64,000 nt of DNA from positions 124,001-188,000 of the forward strand of contig JBCCGK010000005.1 in the NCBI GenBank assembly GCA_039029315.1. Direction: 5' to 3'. The translations under genes and the position numbers were made by a program. Numbering within the stretch: the first letter of the stretch is position 1; every line of letters begins with the position of its first letter. This document shows, piece by piece, positions 15,594 to 23,756 of the stretch. The notes under the pieces are model-generated. The model was not told the DNA's origin. It worked only from the letters and a program-made list of their open reading frames with translations, and did not search any database. This DNA is from JBCCCJ01 sp039029315 (GTDB lineage: Bacteria; Bacteroidota; Bacteroidia; J057).

Positions 15594-16517
15594 TTATCCC
15601 CAAAATATCAATCCAAGAATATTCAGAGAAACAAAAACCGCGAGTGTTCCCAGATAGGTATTGTGTTCAGGATTTCTTCGAAAGATCAATGCGACACTGG
15701 TAAATATCAGGACGAGCCAGATCAACTCAAATGGACTGTCATAGCGGCAGCCATAGGTATCCATGGTATAGACTTCTCCATAATCTTTGACCATGACCTT
15801 GACAGGGATATCTCCAAACATGCTTTTCTTGACCTGAACAAAGGAGCCAATGGCGATTTTATCAGCCTGAGACCGATGCACGCCGAAAGTGCTTCCTTTT
15901 GTTTTGATCTTGATGACACTGGGTTGAGTAAACGACCAGGGAACGGCTTCTTTTTTCAAGACGATCTCAGGTGTTTTTTCGATAGAGAGTGCCTTATCCA
16001 CCAGCAGAAAGATGCTGAATACCAGAACCCCCAAACAGAGTCCTCTTAGGATTTTGGACACGAGAGAGAAGCCGCGAACAGAAGCTTCAGCCTCATCAAG
16101 GACTATTTTTTCATATTTCTCCGAATACGTTCTCGGAGGTCTTTTTTTGCTCTCTGAAGAAGTTGTAGAAGAAGTAGTGGAACCACCTCTATATCGCATT
16201 CGCTGATTGTACAGGGATCGATTATATCGACTGGCACGCTTGGCCCTTGTTCGTTCCAGGCTTTCAAAACCACCAGTATTGTTGGTGGAGGTTTTTCTTC
16301 CGTGATGTCGATCATGCAATCGATTGTACTTCTGCCGCTCTAATGGATTGCTGAGAATCCGATAGGCTTCCCCCAACTGAACAAATTTTTGGTGGGCAGA
16401 GGCCTCGGAATTTCTATCTGGATGATACAGAAATGCCTGCTCCCGATAAGCTGTTTTGATCTGCTCATTGGTAGCGTTTCGGTCAATTTCCAGTATTTGA
16501 TAATAATCGACAAACAT
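15594..16517 (-). CDS. membrane-anchored J-domain (DnaJ-like) protein 2
   Basis: A 307-residue protein, taking the ATG at 16517 (MFVDYYQILEIDRN), where the J domain begins; an upstream in-frame start adds a non-conserved leader. HPD lies in FLYHPDRNSEAS. A Ser/Arg-rich linker follows, then a helix (ILRGLCLGVLVFSIFLLV, about residue 175), a soluble segment containing SMFGDIPVKVMV, and two C-terminal helices. Layout and several segments parallel J-protein 1, pointing to a tandem duplication. The two are separated by 10 bp and surely share a transcript. Like its neighbour it should be a DnaK co-chaperone fixed to the membrane. Confidence 0.88.
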   Translation of the reverse strand: MFVDYYQILEIDRNATNEQIKTAYREQAFLYHPDRNSEASAHQKFVQLGEAYRILSNPLERQKYNRLHDRHHGRKTSTNNTGGFESLERTRAKRASRYNRSLYNQRMRYRGGSTTSSTTSSESKKRPPRTYSEKYEKIVLDEAEASVRGFSLVSKILRGLCLGVLVFSIFLLVDKALSIEKTPEIVLKKEAVPWSFTQPSVIKIKTKGSTFGVHRSQADKIAIGSFVQVKKSMFGDIPVKVMVKDYGEVYTMDTYGCRYDSPFELIWLVLIFTSVALIFRRNPEHNTYLGTLAVFVSLNILGLIFWG

Positions 16518-16548
16518 TGCAGAGAGTACAGAGCTGCCTGACAAAAGC

Positions 16549-16580
16549 AAAGGGTACGCGACTGAGGTCCCGTACCCTTT
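16549..16580 (-). terminator. hairpin between HTH gene and J-protein operon
   Basis: A perfect 10-bp stem, AAAGGGTACG and CGTACCCTTT, with a 12-base loop. On the minus strand it follows the HTH gene and precedes the J-protein genes. The T-tract is weak (TTTGCTTTTG), so it is a probable rather than certain terminator. It could also be an attenuator of the J-protein operon. Confidence 0.6.
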
Positions 16581-16608
16581 ATTTTGGGTTTAGCTAAAAG
16601 AACAATTC

Positions 16609-16911
16609 TTATTCACCTGAACTTTGTGCAGCCATAGGAACACCAGGCATCACATCCTTCAGTCTCCCCTCTCTTTTCAGGATCTCCTGAGTCATTCTGA
16701 AAATCTTGTCCTCATCATTAACTTGTACGATACCCCCATCTGGGCCGGGTTGAATATGAAAACCGACGGCTTCGCCGCGTTCAAAATTAGATCCCCCAAA
16801 ATAATTACGAACAGTTTCGACGGAAATACCTAATTCCTTTGCGATTTTGCGCATAGTCCCATCAGGGAGACTATCCTTAATTTTACGAAGCTGATTGAAG
16901 GTTAATGTCAT
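16609..16911 (-). CDS. small helix-turn-helix DNA-binding protein
   Basis: A 100-residue protein read from the ATG at 16911 (MTLTFNQLRKIKDSLPDG). A helix-turn-helix occupies about residues 8-40 (DGTMRKIAKELGISVETVRN, then YF), like sigma-region-4 or LacI-type motifs. The C-terminal half has a Gly/Pro-rich turn (HIQPGPDGGIVQVND) and a final helix. The type appears conserved in Bacteroidota but I know no assigned function. A promoter-like pair lies just upstream at 16945-16975, giving a leader of about 28 bases and supporting this start over the one at 16935. Confidence 0.75.
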   Translation of the reverse strand: MTLTFNQLRKIKDSLPDGTMRKIAKELGISVETVRNYFGGSNFERGEAVGFHIQPGPDGGIVQVNDEDKIFRMTQEILKREGRLKDVMPGVPMAAQSSGE

Positions 16912-16944
16912 AATTATCACATTTTTGTATTGCAAATCTTTTCA

Positions 16945-16975
16945 TCAAGATAATACATTTTGCGCGAAATACAAA
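16945..16975 (-). promoter_or_regulatory. Bacteroidota-type promoter of the small HTH gene
   Basis: On the minus strand TTTG (16975-16972) is followed after exactly 19 bp by TATCTTGA (16952-16945), close to the TTTG/TAnnTTTG consensus of the primary sigma factor in this phylum. Transcription would start about 28 bases before the ATG at 16911. Confidence 0.45.
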
Positions 16976-17008
16976 CGAAGATTTACATTCTTACCAGAGA
17001 GACATGGC

Positions 17009-20000
17009 CTAGTTTTTCTTCCGTTTTTTTCCTTCCTGAATTCGCCTGAAAATAGAGATCAGGAAGCCAATTGTCAGGATGAAAGTACCCAACCACAACA
17101 GGTTTATGAACGGTTTGCTGATCGCCTTGATAATCACATAATCAGACTGTGGATCAAGATGTCTGACTTGTAGGTGGATCAAATCCTTGTCTGGAGTTAC
17201 GCCCACAAATGCGATGTCCATTCCCAGCGCATCAATCTGAGAGCTGATCATGCCAGGCTTGTTGCCATCTATCAGGAAAATGGGATTGGCTTCATACCTT
17301 CCTGTTTCTGTAATCGCGACAACATTGGCTGCGGCTGCCACTTGGAAATCTTTCAAATCAGGGCGATTCGTAAGGTTTTGTACCTCGGACAACTGTAAGA
17401 TAATGCTTCCAATTCTTGCTGTATCTCCCACCTTCAAGCCAAAGCTATAAAATTGTGGTTCCTGACTTTTGGGGTCTGGAAGATTAGAAGTATATACATA
17501 GATGTCTCTGTCCCAGAAGATTTTGCGGCTTGGATGTGGCAGGATACTCTGCATTTGCTCATTGATTTCTGTCTCTGGAAAGAGGGTGAAATGCTTGCTG
17601 GTATCTCGTAGATCATAGAATGTCATGCCGTAGAGATCACGATTGTTGATCAATTCCGGCTCGAAGGAAGCAAGATCCCTGTTCATCAGTTCCTGGAGTT
17701 TTTTTAGATCGATCTCTCCTTCAGGCTCTGCAAATGGATCAGGTGCTCCAGAATGATCATGGCCTGTATGATCGACACTTCCTTCCTTGATATATGGACT
17801 TCGTGGCAGAATGACTGCAAATCGTTCTCCACTGGCATCATCAAATCTGAGTTTGAACTGCACTGAATTTTCTTCAATAACTTTGAGTCGGGCAATGGGA
17901 GCTTGTGCTTTTACCATCCCCAAATAATTCACAAAGTAGTGTTTGATCGGGGTCATTTGACCTCGGACCAGGAGCACATTGTCTCTTTTTTCCTGGTTGG
18001 ACATGGAAGATCCTGAAAAATCTTCCGGTCGGAGATTGGTACTGATCACCTCATCATATCCTGACGAAAACAGCATGCCTAATAACATGAACCCGAATCC
18101 AATATGGACCACTGTTCCTCCCATAACTTTCAGGCCTTTTCTGTTTTTTCGGACTAAGGAAATGAGAATATCTGTGTTGGCAAATACAGCAAAAAGTGAC
18201 GAGTAAAGCAGCAATTCATCCGCAATACTCATGATGCCGTATTTGAGGTATCCAATTATTTTTCCCAAAATACCTGAGCCCGTTTGCTGTGGGTCAATAT
18301 AGTCTGCATAGATGTTGTTGTAGGCAAAGTCCATGTCGGCCAGCATGATTCCAATCACGACCGCACTTCCGGTAAGGATGGACAACAAGAACGGCCTGAA
18401 CAAGGCATCACCAAGGGATTTTTTTCCTTTTATCTTCCACCATAAGAACTGTCCAACCCCAGAGAGAAGTCCAAAAAGAATGGCAAACCAGACACTCCAT
18501 TGATAATAAAAGTATTGGACCTGTACAGGAGGTGCAATATTGGTATCAAAAATGGCATTGAAGACAGGAATAGAGGTTGCCATCGTAATCAACAAACCTG
18601 AAAAGATAAAAACCATGATCCCCATGAACAGCATAAATTCAGCAGACCATACCTTGCTTTCGTCAGGGCGTTGTGGGATCTCTCTCCAGCGAACAATCAT
18701 GGAGGCGAAAACAGAGGCTGTATAGAACAACAGCAGAACCAATAACTGTCCGGATAGGCCAAGATCTGTGAATGTATGGACAGAGGTTTCTCCCAGAATC
18801 CCACTTCTTGTGAGGAAGGTACTATACAGCACCAGTAGGAAGGTCCCCACGATCATGATCATGGTGAGTTTGAGATAGGATTTGCTTTTTTGGTAAATCA
18901 GCATGGCATGAAGAGAGGCTACGCCACATAGCCAGGGGACCAGGGAAGAATTCTCAACCGGGTCCCAATTCCAATATCCGCCAAAATTCAGGGTCTCATA
19001 AGCCCAATATCCTCCCATGATGATGCCAATTCCCAAAATCATGACTGAAAATGACATCCAGGGCATTGCTGGTCGAATCCATTCCTTGTATTTGCCACGG
19101 AACAGGCCTGCCACCACATAGGCAAAGGGGACGACTGTAGAGGCAAATCCCAGGAAGAGGGTTGGAGGATGAATCACCATCCAATAATTCTGAAGCAGGG
19201 GATTGAGCCCATTTCCATTGGAGGGAACAAAATCAGGTCTGTCGAGATAGATGGGATTCTCCGCGAACACATTTTTGAGTAAGGTAAAAGGAGTGCTCCC
19301 CAATTTCCAGGCTTCCACATTGATAGAGGCACTGGCGAGGGTCAATCCAACGAGCGTCAAGCCTGCCAGGATCTCAGGAATGGTGAATTGTTTGGCTGAG
19401 GATGATCGAATGAGGTAGACGATGAACATGACCAGATACAACACAGATAGAAGGGAAAACAGTTTGAAACCGATCACATCCATGCCAAATCCATTGCCGC
19501 TGGTAGATTCCCAGCCCAGTTGCCCCCGAAACAACAAGACAACAAAACAGGCAGCCAAAATAACAGATGCAAGGTGAAAATTGCCCGATACAGGCAAGGC
19601 TTCTCGCACCTGAAAATATCGCCAACCCATATATCCTGCGGATAGGACTGCCATCAGAAACATAAGTCCAATTACCCAGGTAGAATCTACATACACCCCA
19701 AGCAGCATAGAACTCAGGATCAGCTCTACCGAAGAAATAATGGCAATCACGCTATTGCGCCATTCCCCAGCATTGAATAGCAGAATCATACCGAGTACGC
19801 TATGCCAGAAGCACCAAAGCAGAAAACTGCCTTCCTGTCCTTCCCAAAAACAGGAAATCATATAATATACCGGAAGCTCATTGGAAGAATGGGACCAAAC
19901 ATAGTGGTACTCATATCGATGGGCATAAATCATGTAGAACAGGGTGAGGATGATCCCCAATATGCTGGCACCGTGGGCAATAAAGCCTGCCATGCCCATT

Positions 20001-20131
20001 CTTTCCCAGGATCGTTTTTCCTGACCGACTTCTCGATCTGCAAAAAAGAAACTGGCCATCGACACCAAAGCTCCCGCAAAGGCAAGCGCAGTGAAGAGTT
20101 CTCCTAATTTTCCAAGTGTAAAGGCTTCCAT
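17009..20131 (-). CDS. ccmF: cytochrome c heme lyase CcmF
   Basis: A 1040-residue polytopic membrane protein, longer than proteobacterial CcmF (about 650) but usual for Bacteroidota. It attaches heme to CxxCH motifs of apocytochrome c on the periplasmic face. The heme-handling tryptophan-rich WWD segment is seen as NFGGYWNWDPVENSSLVPW (about residues 375-393), with conserved histidines in flanking helices (VIHPPTLFLGF). About 12-15 helices span the first two thirds. A large soluble region follows (about residues 690-1000) and a last helix near the C-terminus (NLLWLGTFILTIGFLISIF). It is the last gene of the ccm operon, 9 bp after ccmE. Confidence 0.93.
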   Translation of the reverse strand: MEAFTLGKLGELFTALAFAGALVSMASFFFADREVGQEKRSWERMGMAGFIAHGASILGIILTLFYMIYAHRYEYHYVWSHSSNELPVYYMISCFWEGQEGSFLLWCFWHSVLGMILLFNAGEWRNSVIAIISSVELILSSMLLGVYVDSTWVIGLMFLMAVLSAGYMGWRYFQVREALPVSGNFHLASVILAACFVVLLFRGQLGWESTSGNGFGMDVIGFKLFSLLSVLYLVMFIVYLIRSSSAKQFTIPEILAGLTLVGLTLASASINVEAWKLGSTPFTLLKNVFAENPIYLDRPDFVPSNGNGLNPLLQNYWMVIHPPTLFLGFASTVVPFAYVVAGLFRGKYKEWIRPAMPWMSFSVMILGIGIIMGGYWAYETLNFGGYWNWDPVENSSLVPWLCGVASLHAMLIYQKSKSYLKLTMIMIVGTFLLVLYSTFLTRSGILGETSVHTFTDLGLSGQLLVLLLFYTASVFASMIVRWREIPQRPDESKVWSAEFMLFMGIMVFIFSGLLITMATSIPVFNAIFDTNIAPPVQVQYFYYQWSVWFAILFGLLSGVGQFLWWKIKGKKSLGDALFRPFLLSILTGSAVVIGIMLADMDFAYNNIYADYIDPQQTGSGILGKIIGYLKYGIMSIADELLLYSSLFAVFANTDILISLVRKNRKGLKVMGGTVVHIGFGFMLLGMLFSSGYDEVISTNLRPEDFSGSSMSNQEKRDNVLLVRGQMTPIKHYFVNYLGMVKAQAPIARLKVIEENSVQFKLRFDDASGERFAVILPRSPYIKEGSVDHTGHDHSGAPDPFAEPEGEIDLKKLQELMNRDLASFEPELINNRDLYGMTFYDLRDTSKHFTLFPETEINEQMQSILPHPSRKIFWDRDIYVYTSNLPDPKSQEPQFYSFGLKVGDTARIGSIILQLSEVQNLTNRPDLKDFQVAAAANVVAITETGRYEANPIFLIDGNKPGMISSQIDALGMDIAFVGVTPDKDLIHLQVRHLDPQSDYVIIKAISKPFINLLWLGTFILTIGFLISIFRRIQEGKKRKKN

Positions 20132-20140
20132 AACAAGGGG

Positions 20141-20524
20141 CTATTCGTTCCCGGCTATATCTGTGGGTTCGTATTTAGATGGACATTTCATGACAATTTT
20201 GTCTGCCACAAATTGGTCTTGTTTGTATCCGCCAACTACCACAACCTTTTCAGCCTGCTCAAAGTTTATGGGTTTGGGGTCAAAATAATGGACCATTTCT
20301 ACACGCTTCAAGGTATCTTGCATATAAAAGCTAAAAAGATCCTGGGATTGATCATAAGAAGCCTGGTCCCTCTGAACCCATTTTCCTACGATGTGGACCT
20401 GATTGTTGCTGGCTTTGGCGGTCGCAAAGTCTGTATAGATGCTGGCATTTTGAGAAAGATTAACGCCTAGGGCTACCAAAAAGATCGCAAGCGCAACGAT
20501 AGCAATAATATGTGCTGGTTTCAT
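20141..20524 (-). CDS. ccmE: heme chaperone CcmE, cysteine (CxxxY) type
   Basis: A 127-residue protein with an N-terminal membrane anchor (IIAIVALAIFLVALGVNL) and a periplasmic OB-fold domain. CcmE covalently carries heme from CcmC to CcmF. In the classical protein the ligand is His in HxxxY; here the corresponding C-terminal motif is KCPSKYEP, i.e. CxxxY. This cysteine variant is known from Desulfovibrio and archaea. Position between ccmD-like and ccmF (4 bp and 9 bp gaps) makes the assignment firm. Confidence 0.92.
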   Translation of the reverse strand: MKPAHIIAIVALAIFLVALGVNLSQNASIYTDFATAKASNNQVHIVGKWVQRDQASYDQSQDLFSFYMQDTLKRVEMVHYFDPKPINFEQAEKVVVVGGYKQDQFVADKIVMKCPSKYEPTDIAGNE

Positions 20525-20528
20525 TGGA

Positions 20529-20735
20529 TTAGGGGGATTGTTGGTCTTGAAGTTCTGACAATTTTTCTTCCAGTTGTTTCATCTTCTTATTGGTCGAAAA
20601 CAGATAAGCTACCATCGCACCAAATATGACCAAAAGGACTGCCATTACTGTATACACTTTCTCATTTGAGAACAGAATAGCTGGTTCTGGAAGTTTACTT
20701 TGTAATAAAATAGCGGACCAGTGAAACATAATCAT
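20529..20735 (-). CDS. ccmD: CcmD-like small membrane protein
   Basis: A 68-residue protein with one helix (VYTVMAVLLVIFGAMVAYLF, about residues 27-46) and a charged coiled-coil tail (KKMKQLEEKLSELQDQQ). Size, topology and location between ccmC and ccmE match CcmD, which helps release holo-CcmE from the CcmABC complex. Sequence similarity in this family is low, so naming relies mostly on context. The gaps to its neighbours are 8 bp and 4 bp. Confidence 0.8.
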   Translation of the reverse strand: MIMFHWSAILLQSKLPEPAILFSNEKVYTVMAVLLVIFGAMVAYLFSTNKKMKQLEEKLSELQDQQSP

Positions 20736-20743
20736 TCAATTCT

Positions 20744-21553
20744 TCAGTTAGTGGTCTGTGAAAGAGGAGGAGAATCCTGTTCATCTCGTTGACCATATTC
20801 TTTATCAGCAAGCAGGTTGTCGAGTTGCCATCTCAATTGTTCAATGCGGTTACGTTGGCTAAATAACCAGATTCCCAGGAAGATAAAACCTAGAATCGCG
20901 GGATAAAAGACCATTCTGCCTGTACTATCCAGCGTGCCAATGAAGTTGCCCCCAACATTGTCTGAATCAGAGGACGTAGGGTGAAGGCCTTCAAGCATTC
21001 TGGGAACGATGAAAAAGAGTGGGATGAGGGTTGCAGCGGCAAACACATTGTAAACCGCAGCGACTCTTGCGCGCTGTTCAGGCTCTGCAAAGGATGACCG
21101 GAGCAGGAAATAGGCAAGATAGATCAGCAATGAAATCAGAGCACTTACCTGAATCGGGTCCCAATTCCACCAGGAACCAAAAGACCAGCCAGAGATGGTG
21201 GCTGCATTCCAGGTAACTCGGGACCAGAGAATGCCTGTAATCAAGCCAAGAATGTTGAACAGAATACCCACGCGAGCCGCTTCCTTTGCTTGTATATCCA
21301 GTCGGATGGGATCTCCGGTACGTTCCCGATCTGGATCTAACTCCCTCAAAAGGCGAATGCTGTAATACACAGACATGAACATCAACACCAACATGGCGAA
21401 CCACATCGGAACATGATAGAAAACGTTTCGCCCAGTTTGGCCCCACAAGGGTTTGTCGGGAATGCCCACACTCATGCCGACGATGAGTGCATAAGTGATC
21501 AGAATGATGGCGAGAGATTGATAGATAATCCTCCAGTTTCTCTTGGCTTTCAT
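20744..21553 (-). CDS. ccmC: heme exporter/handling protein CcmC (CcsA family)
   Basis: A 269-residue six-helix membrane protein, taking the ATG at 21553 (MKAKRNWRIIYQS). It carries the WWD signature FGSWWNWDPIQVSALISLL (about residues 125-143) and flanking histidines (FYHVPMWFAMLVL) that hold heme, which it passes to CcmE. A final helix (FYPAILGFIFLGIWLFS) is followed by a charged tail. A TATCTTTG box (21567-21560) directly before the ATG could drive a nearly leaderless internal transcript. It lies 27 bp below ccmB. Confidence 0.92.
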   Translation of the reverse strand: MKAKRNWRIIYQSLAIILITYALIVGMSVGIPDKPLWGQTGRNVFYHVPMWFAMLVLMFMSVYYSIRLLRELDPDRERTGDPIRLDIQAKEAARVGILFNILGLITGILWSRVTWNAATISGWSFGSWWNWDPIQVSALISLLIYLAYFLLRSSFAEPEQRARVAAVYNVFAAATLIPLFFIVPRMLEGLHPTSSDSDNVGGNFIGTLDSTGRMVFYPAILGFIFLGIWLFSQRNRIEQLRWQLDNLLADKEYGQRDEQDSPPLSQTTN

Positions 21554-21580
21554 ATTAAGCAAAGATACACATTTTCCCTT

Positions 21581-22234
21581 CTATTCCCGCCAAACAAAGG
21601 GAAATAATATGGTGGACAGAACAGCCAAAACGACTGTCATTCCCATCAGCATCCAGAGTCTGTCGTTGTTGGTGGAAGCAAGGCCCTCGATTGCGCTGCG
21701 TGAGATTCGAATCAACATCAACAAGATCGGGATGACAAGGGGAAAACTCAACACTGCCAGGAGTGTGGTTCGGTTTTCTGCCTGGGCTGAGATAGCGGTC
21801 ACCAGGGTGAGATTGGCAGAGAGACTCCCGCTTCCCAGAAGAATAAGGGCGAGCATGACAGCCGGTTTTGCGATGTCTATTCCGCCTAGAAAAGCATGAA
21901 AAAATAAGGTTAGGCCAGATATTAAGAACAGCAGAATCCAATTATAGATCAGCTTGGCAATCATGATAGAGCTGGGACTGGCCAGGGCGTACAGGTATCT
22001 GAGATGCCCGATTTTCTCTGACATAAAACTTTTGGCCACAGCATTGATGGCGACGAACAGAATAATGATCCAGTACAGGATGTTCCAGCTAAGCGGATTC
22101 AAGCTTCCTGCCATGGCAAGAGCGATCACAACCACCATGCTCAATACATACAGCAACAAGCCATTGAAAGCATATTTCTGCTTCCACTCCAGCAATAGTT
22201 CCTTGTAAAGAAGAGTTGTGATTTCGTGCCACAT
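21581..22234 (-). CDS. ccmB: heme exporter permease CcmB
   Basis: A 217-residue protein from the ATG at 22234 (MWHEITTLLYKELLLEWK), matching CcmB N-termini; the longer in-frame start at 22261 adds nine odd residues. Six hydrophobic helices follow, including ALILLGSGSLSANLTLVTAI and the family's typical LSFPLVIPIL. CcmB is the membrane part of the CcmAB transporter needed to release heme-loaded CcmE. Its ATPase partner CcmA is not in this window and must be encoded elsewhere, common in Bacteroidota. Confidence 0.92.
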   Translation of the reverse strand: MWHEITTLLYKELLLEWKQKYAFNGLLLYVLSMVVVIALAMAGSLNPLSWNILYWIIILFVAINAVAKSFMSEKIGHLRYLYALASPSSIMIAKLIYNWILLFLISGLTLFFHAFLGGIDIAKPAVMLALILLGSGSLSANLTLVTAISAQAENRTTLLAVLSFPLVIPILLMLIRISRSAIEGLASTNNDRLWMLMGMTVVLAVLSTILFPFVWRE

Positions 22235-22266
22235 GCTGCAAATGTACAGGAATATTCCCATTCATT

Positions 22267-22860
22267 CTATTCCCAGACTGCTGCTATACCTTCTTCGAGG
22301 TACTGAAGAAGTTTATGAAAACTCCATTCATTCCCCTTGATGAAAAACCCCATCAATTGTTGATACTTATCTGTGTTTTTGTAGCCAATCCCGTAGGAAG
22401 TTAAGCGAGATTTATTGTCAGATAAGGCTTCGAAAATATTGACATTATACAAATCGTCAACATCTTCTTTCATGAATTCAGGCCAGTTTTTGCTAATATC
22501 TGCCTGAAGTGTCAGAATCCGAAAAGGGACATGGTTGATGATTCTGAGGGTATTGGTTGTGGAATCTCCAATAGAGCCTGACACATTGTAATTGCTGAGA
22601 ATGGTCCCATTAACCTTGAACTCCATCTGAACCAGTGGTGTAGACCAACTTCGCCACCCTTCTTCTGTGCTGTAGGCATGCCATAGATCTTCGACAGGGG
22701 CGTGGACTGTCACCTCCTGAATCAGGAATAACTCACCAGACTTAGAGGTGTCAATCTTGCTGATGATTCGAGAAGCATAGGGAGAGGTATCTGTCTGTGC
22801 ATGAAGGGAGGGGATTGTCAAGAGGAAAAAGGAAAGAATTGCGAAAATCAACTGTCTCAT
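22267..22860 (-). CDS. secreted START/SRPBCC-like protein
   Basis: A 197-residue protein. The signal peptide (MRQLIFAILSFFLLTIPS, cleavage after LHAQ) sends it to the periplasm. The rest resembles the SRPBCC/AHSA1 fold, which binds hydrophobic ligands: VTVHAPVEDLWHAYSTEEGW is the characteristic first strand and helix, and the C-terminal long helix is ...WSFHKLLQYLEEGI. It is first in the ccm run, 32 bp upstream of ccmB, so its product could conceivably work in heme or cytochrome handling, but this is only positional. A -7 box lies 19 bp upstream. Confidence 0.78.
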   Translation of the reverse strand: MRQLIFAILSFFLLTIPSLHAQTDTSPYASRIISKIDTSKSGELFLIQEVTVHAPVEDLWHAYSTEEGWRSWSTPLVQMEFKVNGTILSNYNVSGSIGDSTTNTLRIINHVPFRILTLQADISKNWPEFMKEDVDDLYNVNIFEALSDNKSRLTSYGIGYKNTDKYQQLMGFFIKGNEWSFHKLLQYLEEGIAAVWE

Positions 22861-22879
22861 ACTCGATATTGGTTTTCAG

Positions 22880-22887
22880 CAAATCTA
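22880..22887 (-). promoter_or_regulatory. -7 promoter box for the START-like gene and ccm operon
   Basis: TAGATTTG on the minus strand matches the Bacteroidota -7 consensus TAnnTTTG exactly, 19 bp before the ATG at 22860. A matching -33 TTTG at 19 bp is not seen. It could drive the START-like gene and the following ccmB-F. Confidence 0.4.
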
Positions 22888-22927
22888 GTAGGAGAAGGAA
22901 AGGGAGTATTGTAAAAAATTTACCTCC

Positions 22928-23746
22928 TCATGATTGTTGCGGAAAAAAATTCAGACGATCATGTCCTTCCTCCCAAAAATCTTGTGGATTATAGCCCGAA
23001 AAATGCTTGAAATCCTTGATGAAATGTGCCTGATCATAATATCCACAATCTATCCCAAGCTGTGCCCATTGAATCTGTTGTCTGGCCTGGATTTTCGGAA
23101 AAGCCTCAGAGAATCTTTTGATCCGCTGAAAAGCTTTGGGAGACAGACCGACATATTTTTTGAACAAATGGATGAAGTGTTTTTGTGAGAAATGCGTCTG
23201 TTCAATGATTTCTTTGAGATGGGAGATCGTTGGGTTGTGGGTGATTTTTCTCACTGCTTCCAGAATTTCAGCAGGAGGCATCTGTTCTGGCCTTAGTTGG
23301 GCGAGTAGCCATTGTTCCAGCATCTCGAGCTTCTCTTCCCCTGAGGGGCAGAGAAGAAGCGACTGTCGCAGGTGCAAAATCGATTCCCCAAATACCTCTT
23401 GTGCAGGAACCACCTTATTGTTCAGTATATGAATTGGGAGATGAAATAAAGGATAGCAACCAGCTGGATGGAATCTGACTGCCATCAATTCAGTTTCCGG
23501 TGTGCTAATGAAAAAGTATCCTTGCTGCATACCAGATACCCAGGCCCCTGTACAAAGCTGTATGGGAGCCTGGGTATCATTATCATAAATATATCGATGT
23601 CGATCATCCAACTCAATCACCAGGTTGATGCTGCCATCTGGAACCAGACGTTCTCGTTCGTGCTCCGGTTTGTAGGCCTGGAGATAGAACATCTGCTCAA
23701 TGCTGAAAGCGAGCGATTCCCCTGGAAGTCGAGGCAAATAAATCAT
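22928..23746 (-). CDS. AraC family transcriptional regulator
   Basis: A 272-residue regulator from the ATG at 23746 (MIYLPRLPGESLAF); a longer frame would overlap pruA. The N-terminal ligand-sensing part has the pattern seen in AraC proteins with a DUF6597-type domain (LVPDGSINLVIELDD). The C-terminal AraC domain has two helix-turn-helices: ISHLKEIIEQTHFSQKHFIH and IQWAQLGIDCGYYDQAHFIK, then DFKHFSGYNPQDF. It begins 10 bp after the pruA stop codon, so it is probably co-transcribed with pruA and may control it, though AraC proteins of this type often regulate stress genes. Confidence 0.88.
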   Translation of the reverse strand: MIYLPRLPGESLAFSIEQMFYLQAYKPEHERERLVPDGSINLVIELDDRHRYIYDNDTQAPIQLCTGAWVSGMQQGYFFISTPETELMAVRFHPAGCYPLFHLPIHILNNKVVPAQEVFGESILHLRQSLLLCPSGEEKLEMLEQWLLAQLRPEQMPPAEILEAVRKITHNPTISHLKEIIEQTHFSQKHFIHLFKKYVGLSPKAFQRIKRFSEAFPKIQARQQIQWAQLGIDCGYYDQAHFIKDFKHFSGYNPQDFWEEGHDRLNFFPQQS

Positions 23747-23756
23747 CTGATCGGAC

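Noticed and set aside
16609..16911. Small HTH gene plus J-protein genes as a toxin-antitoxin module
   Set aside because: No toxin-like partner; J domains are canonical and a hairpin separates the units.
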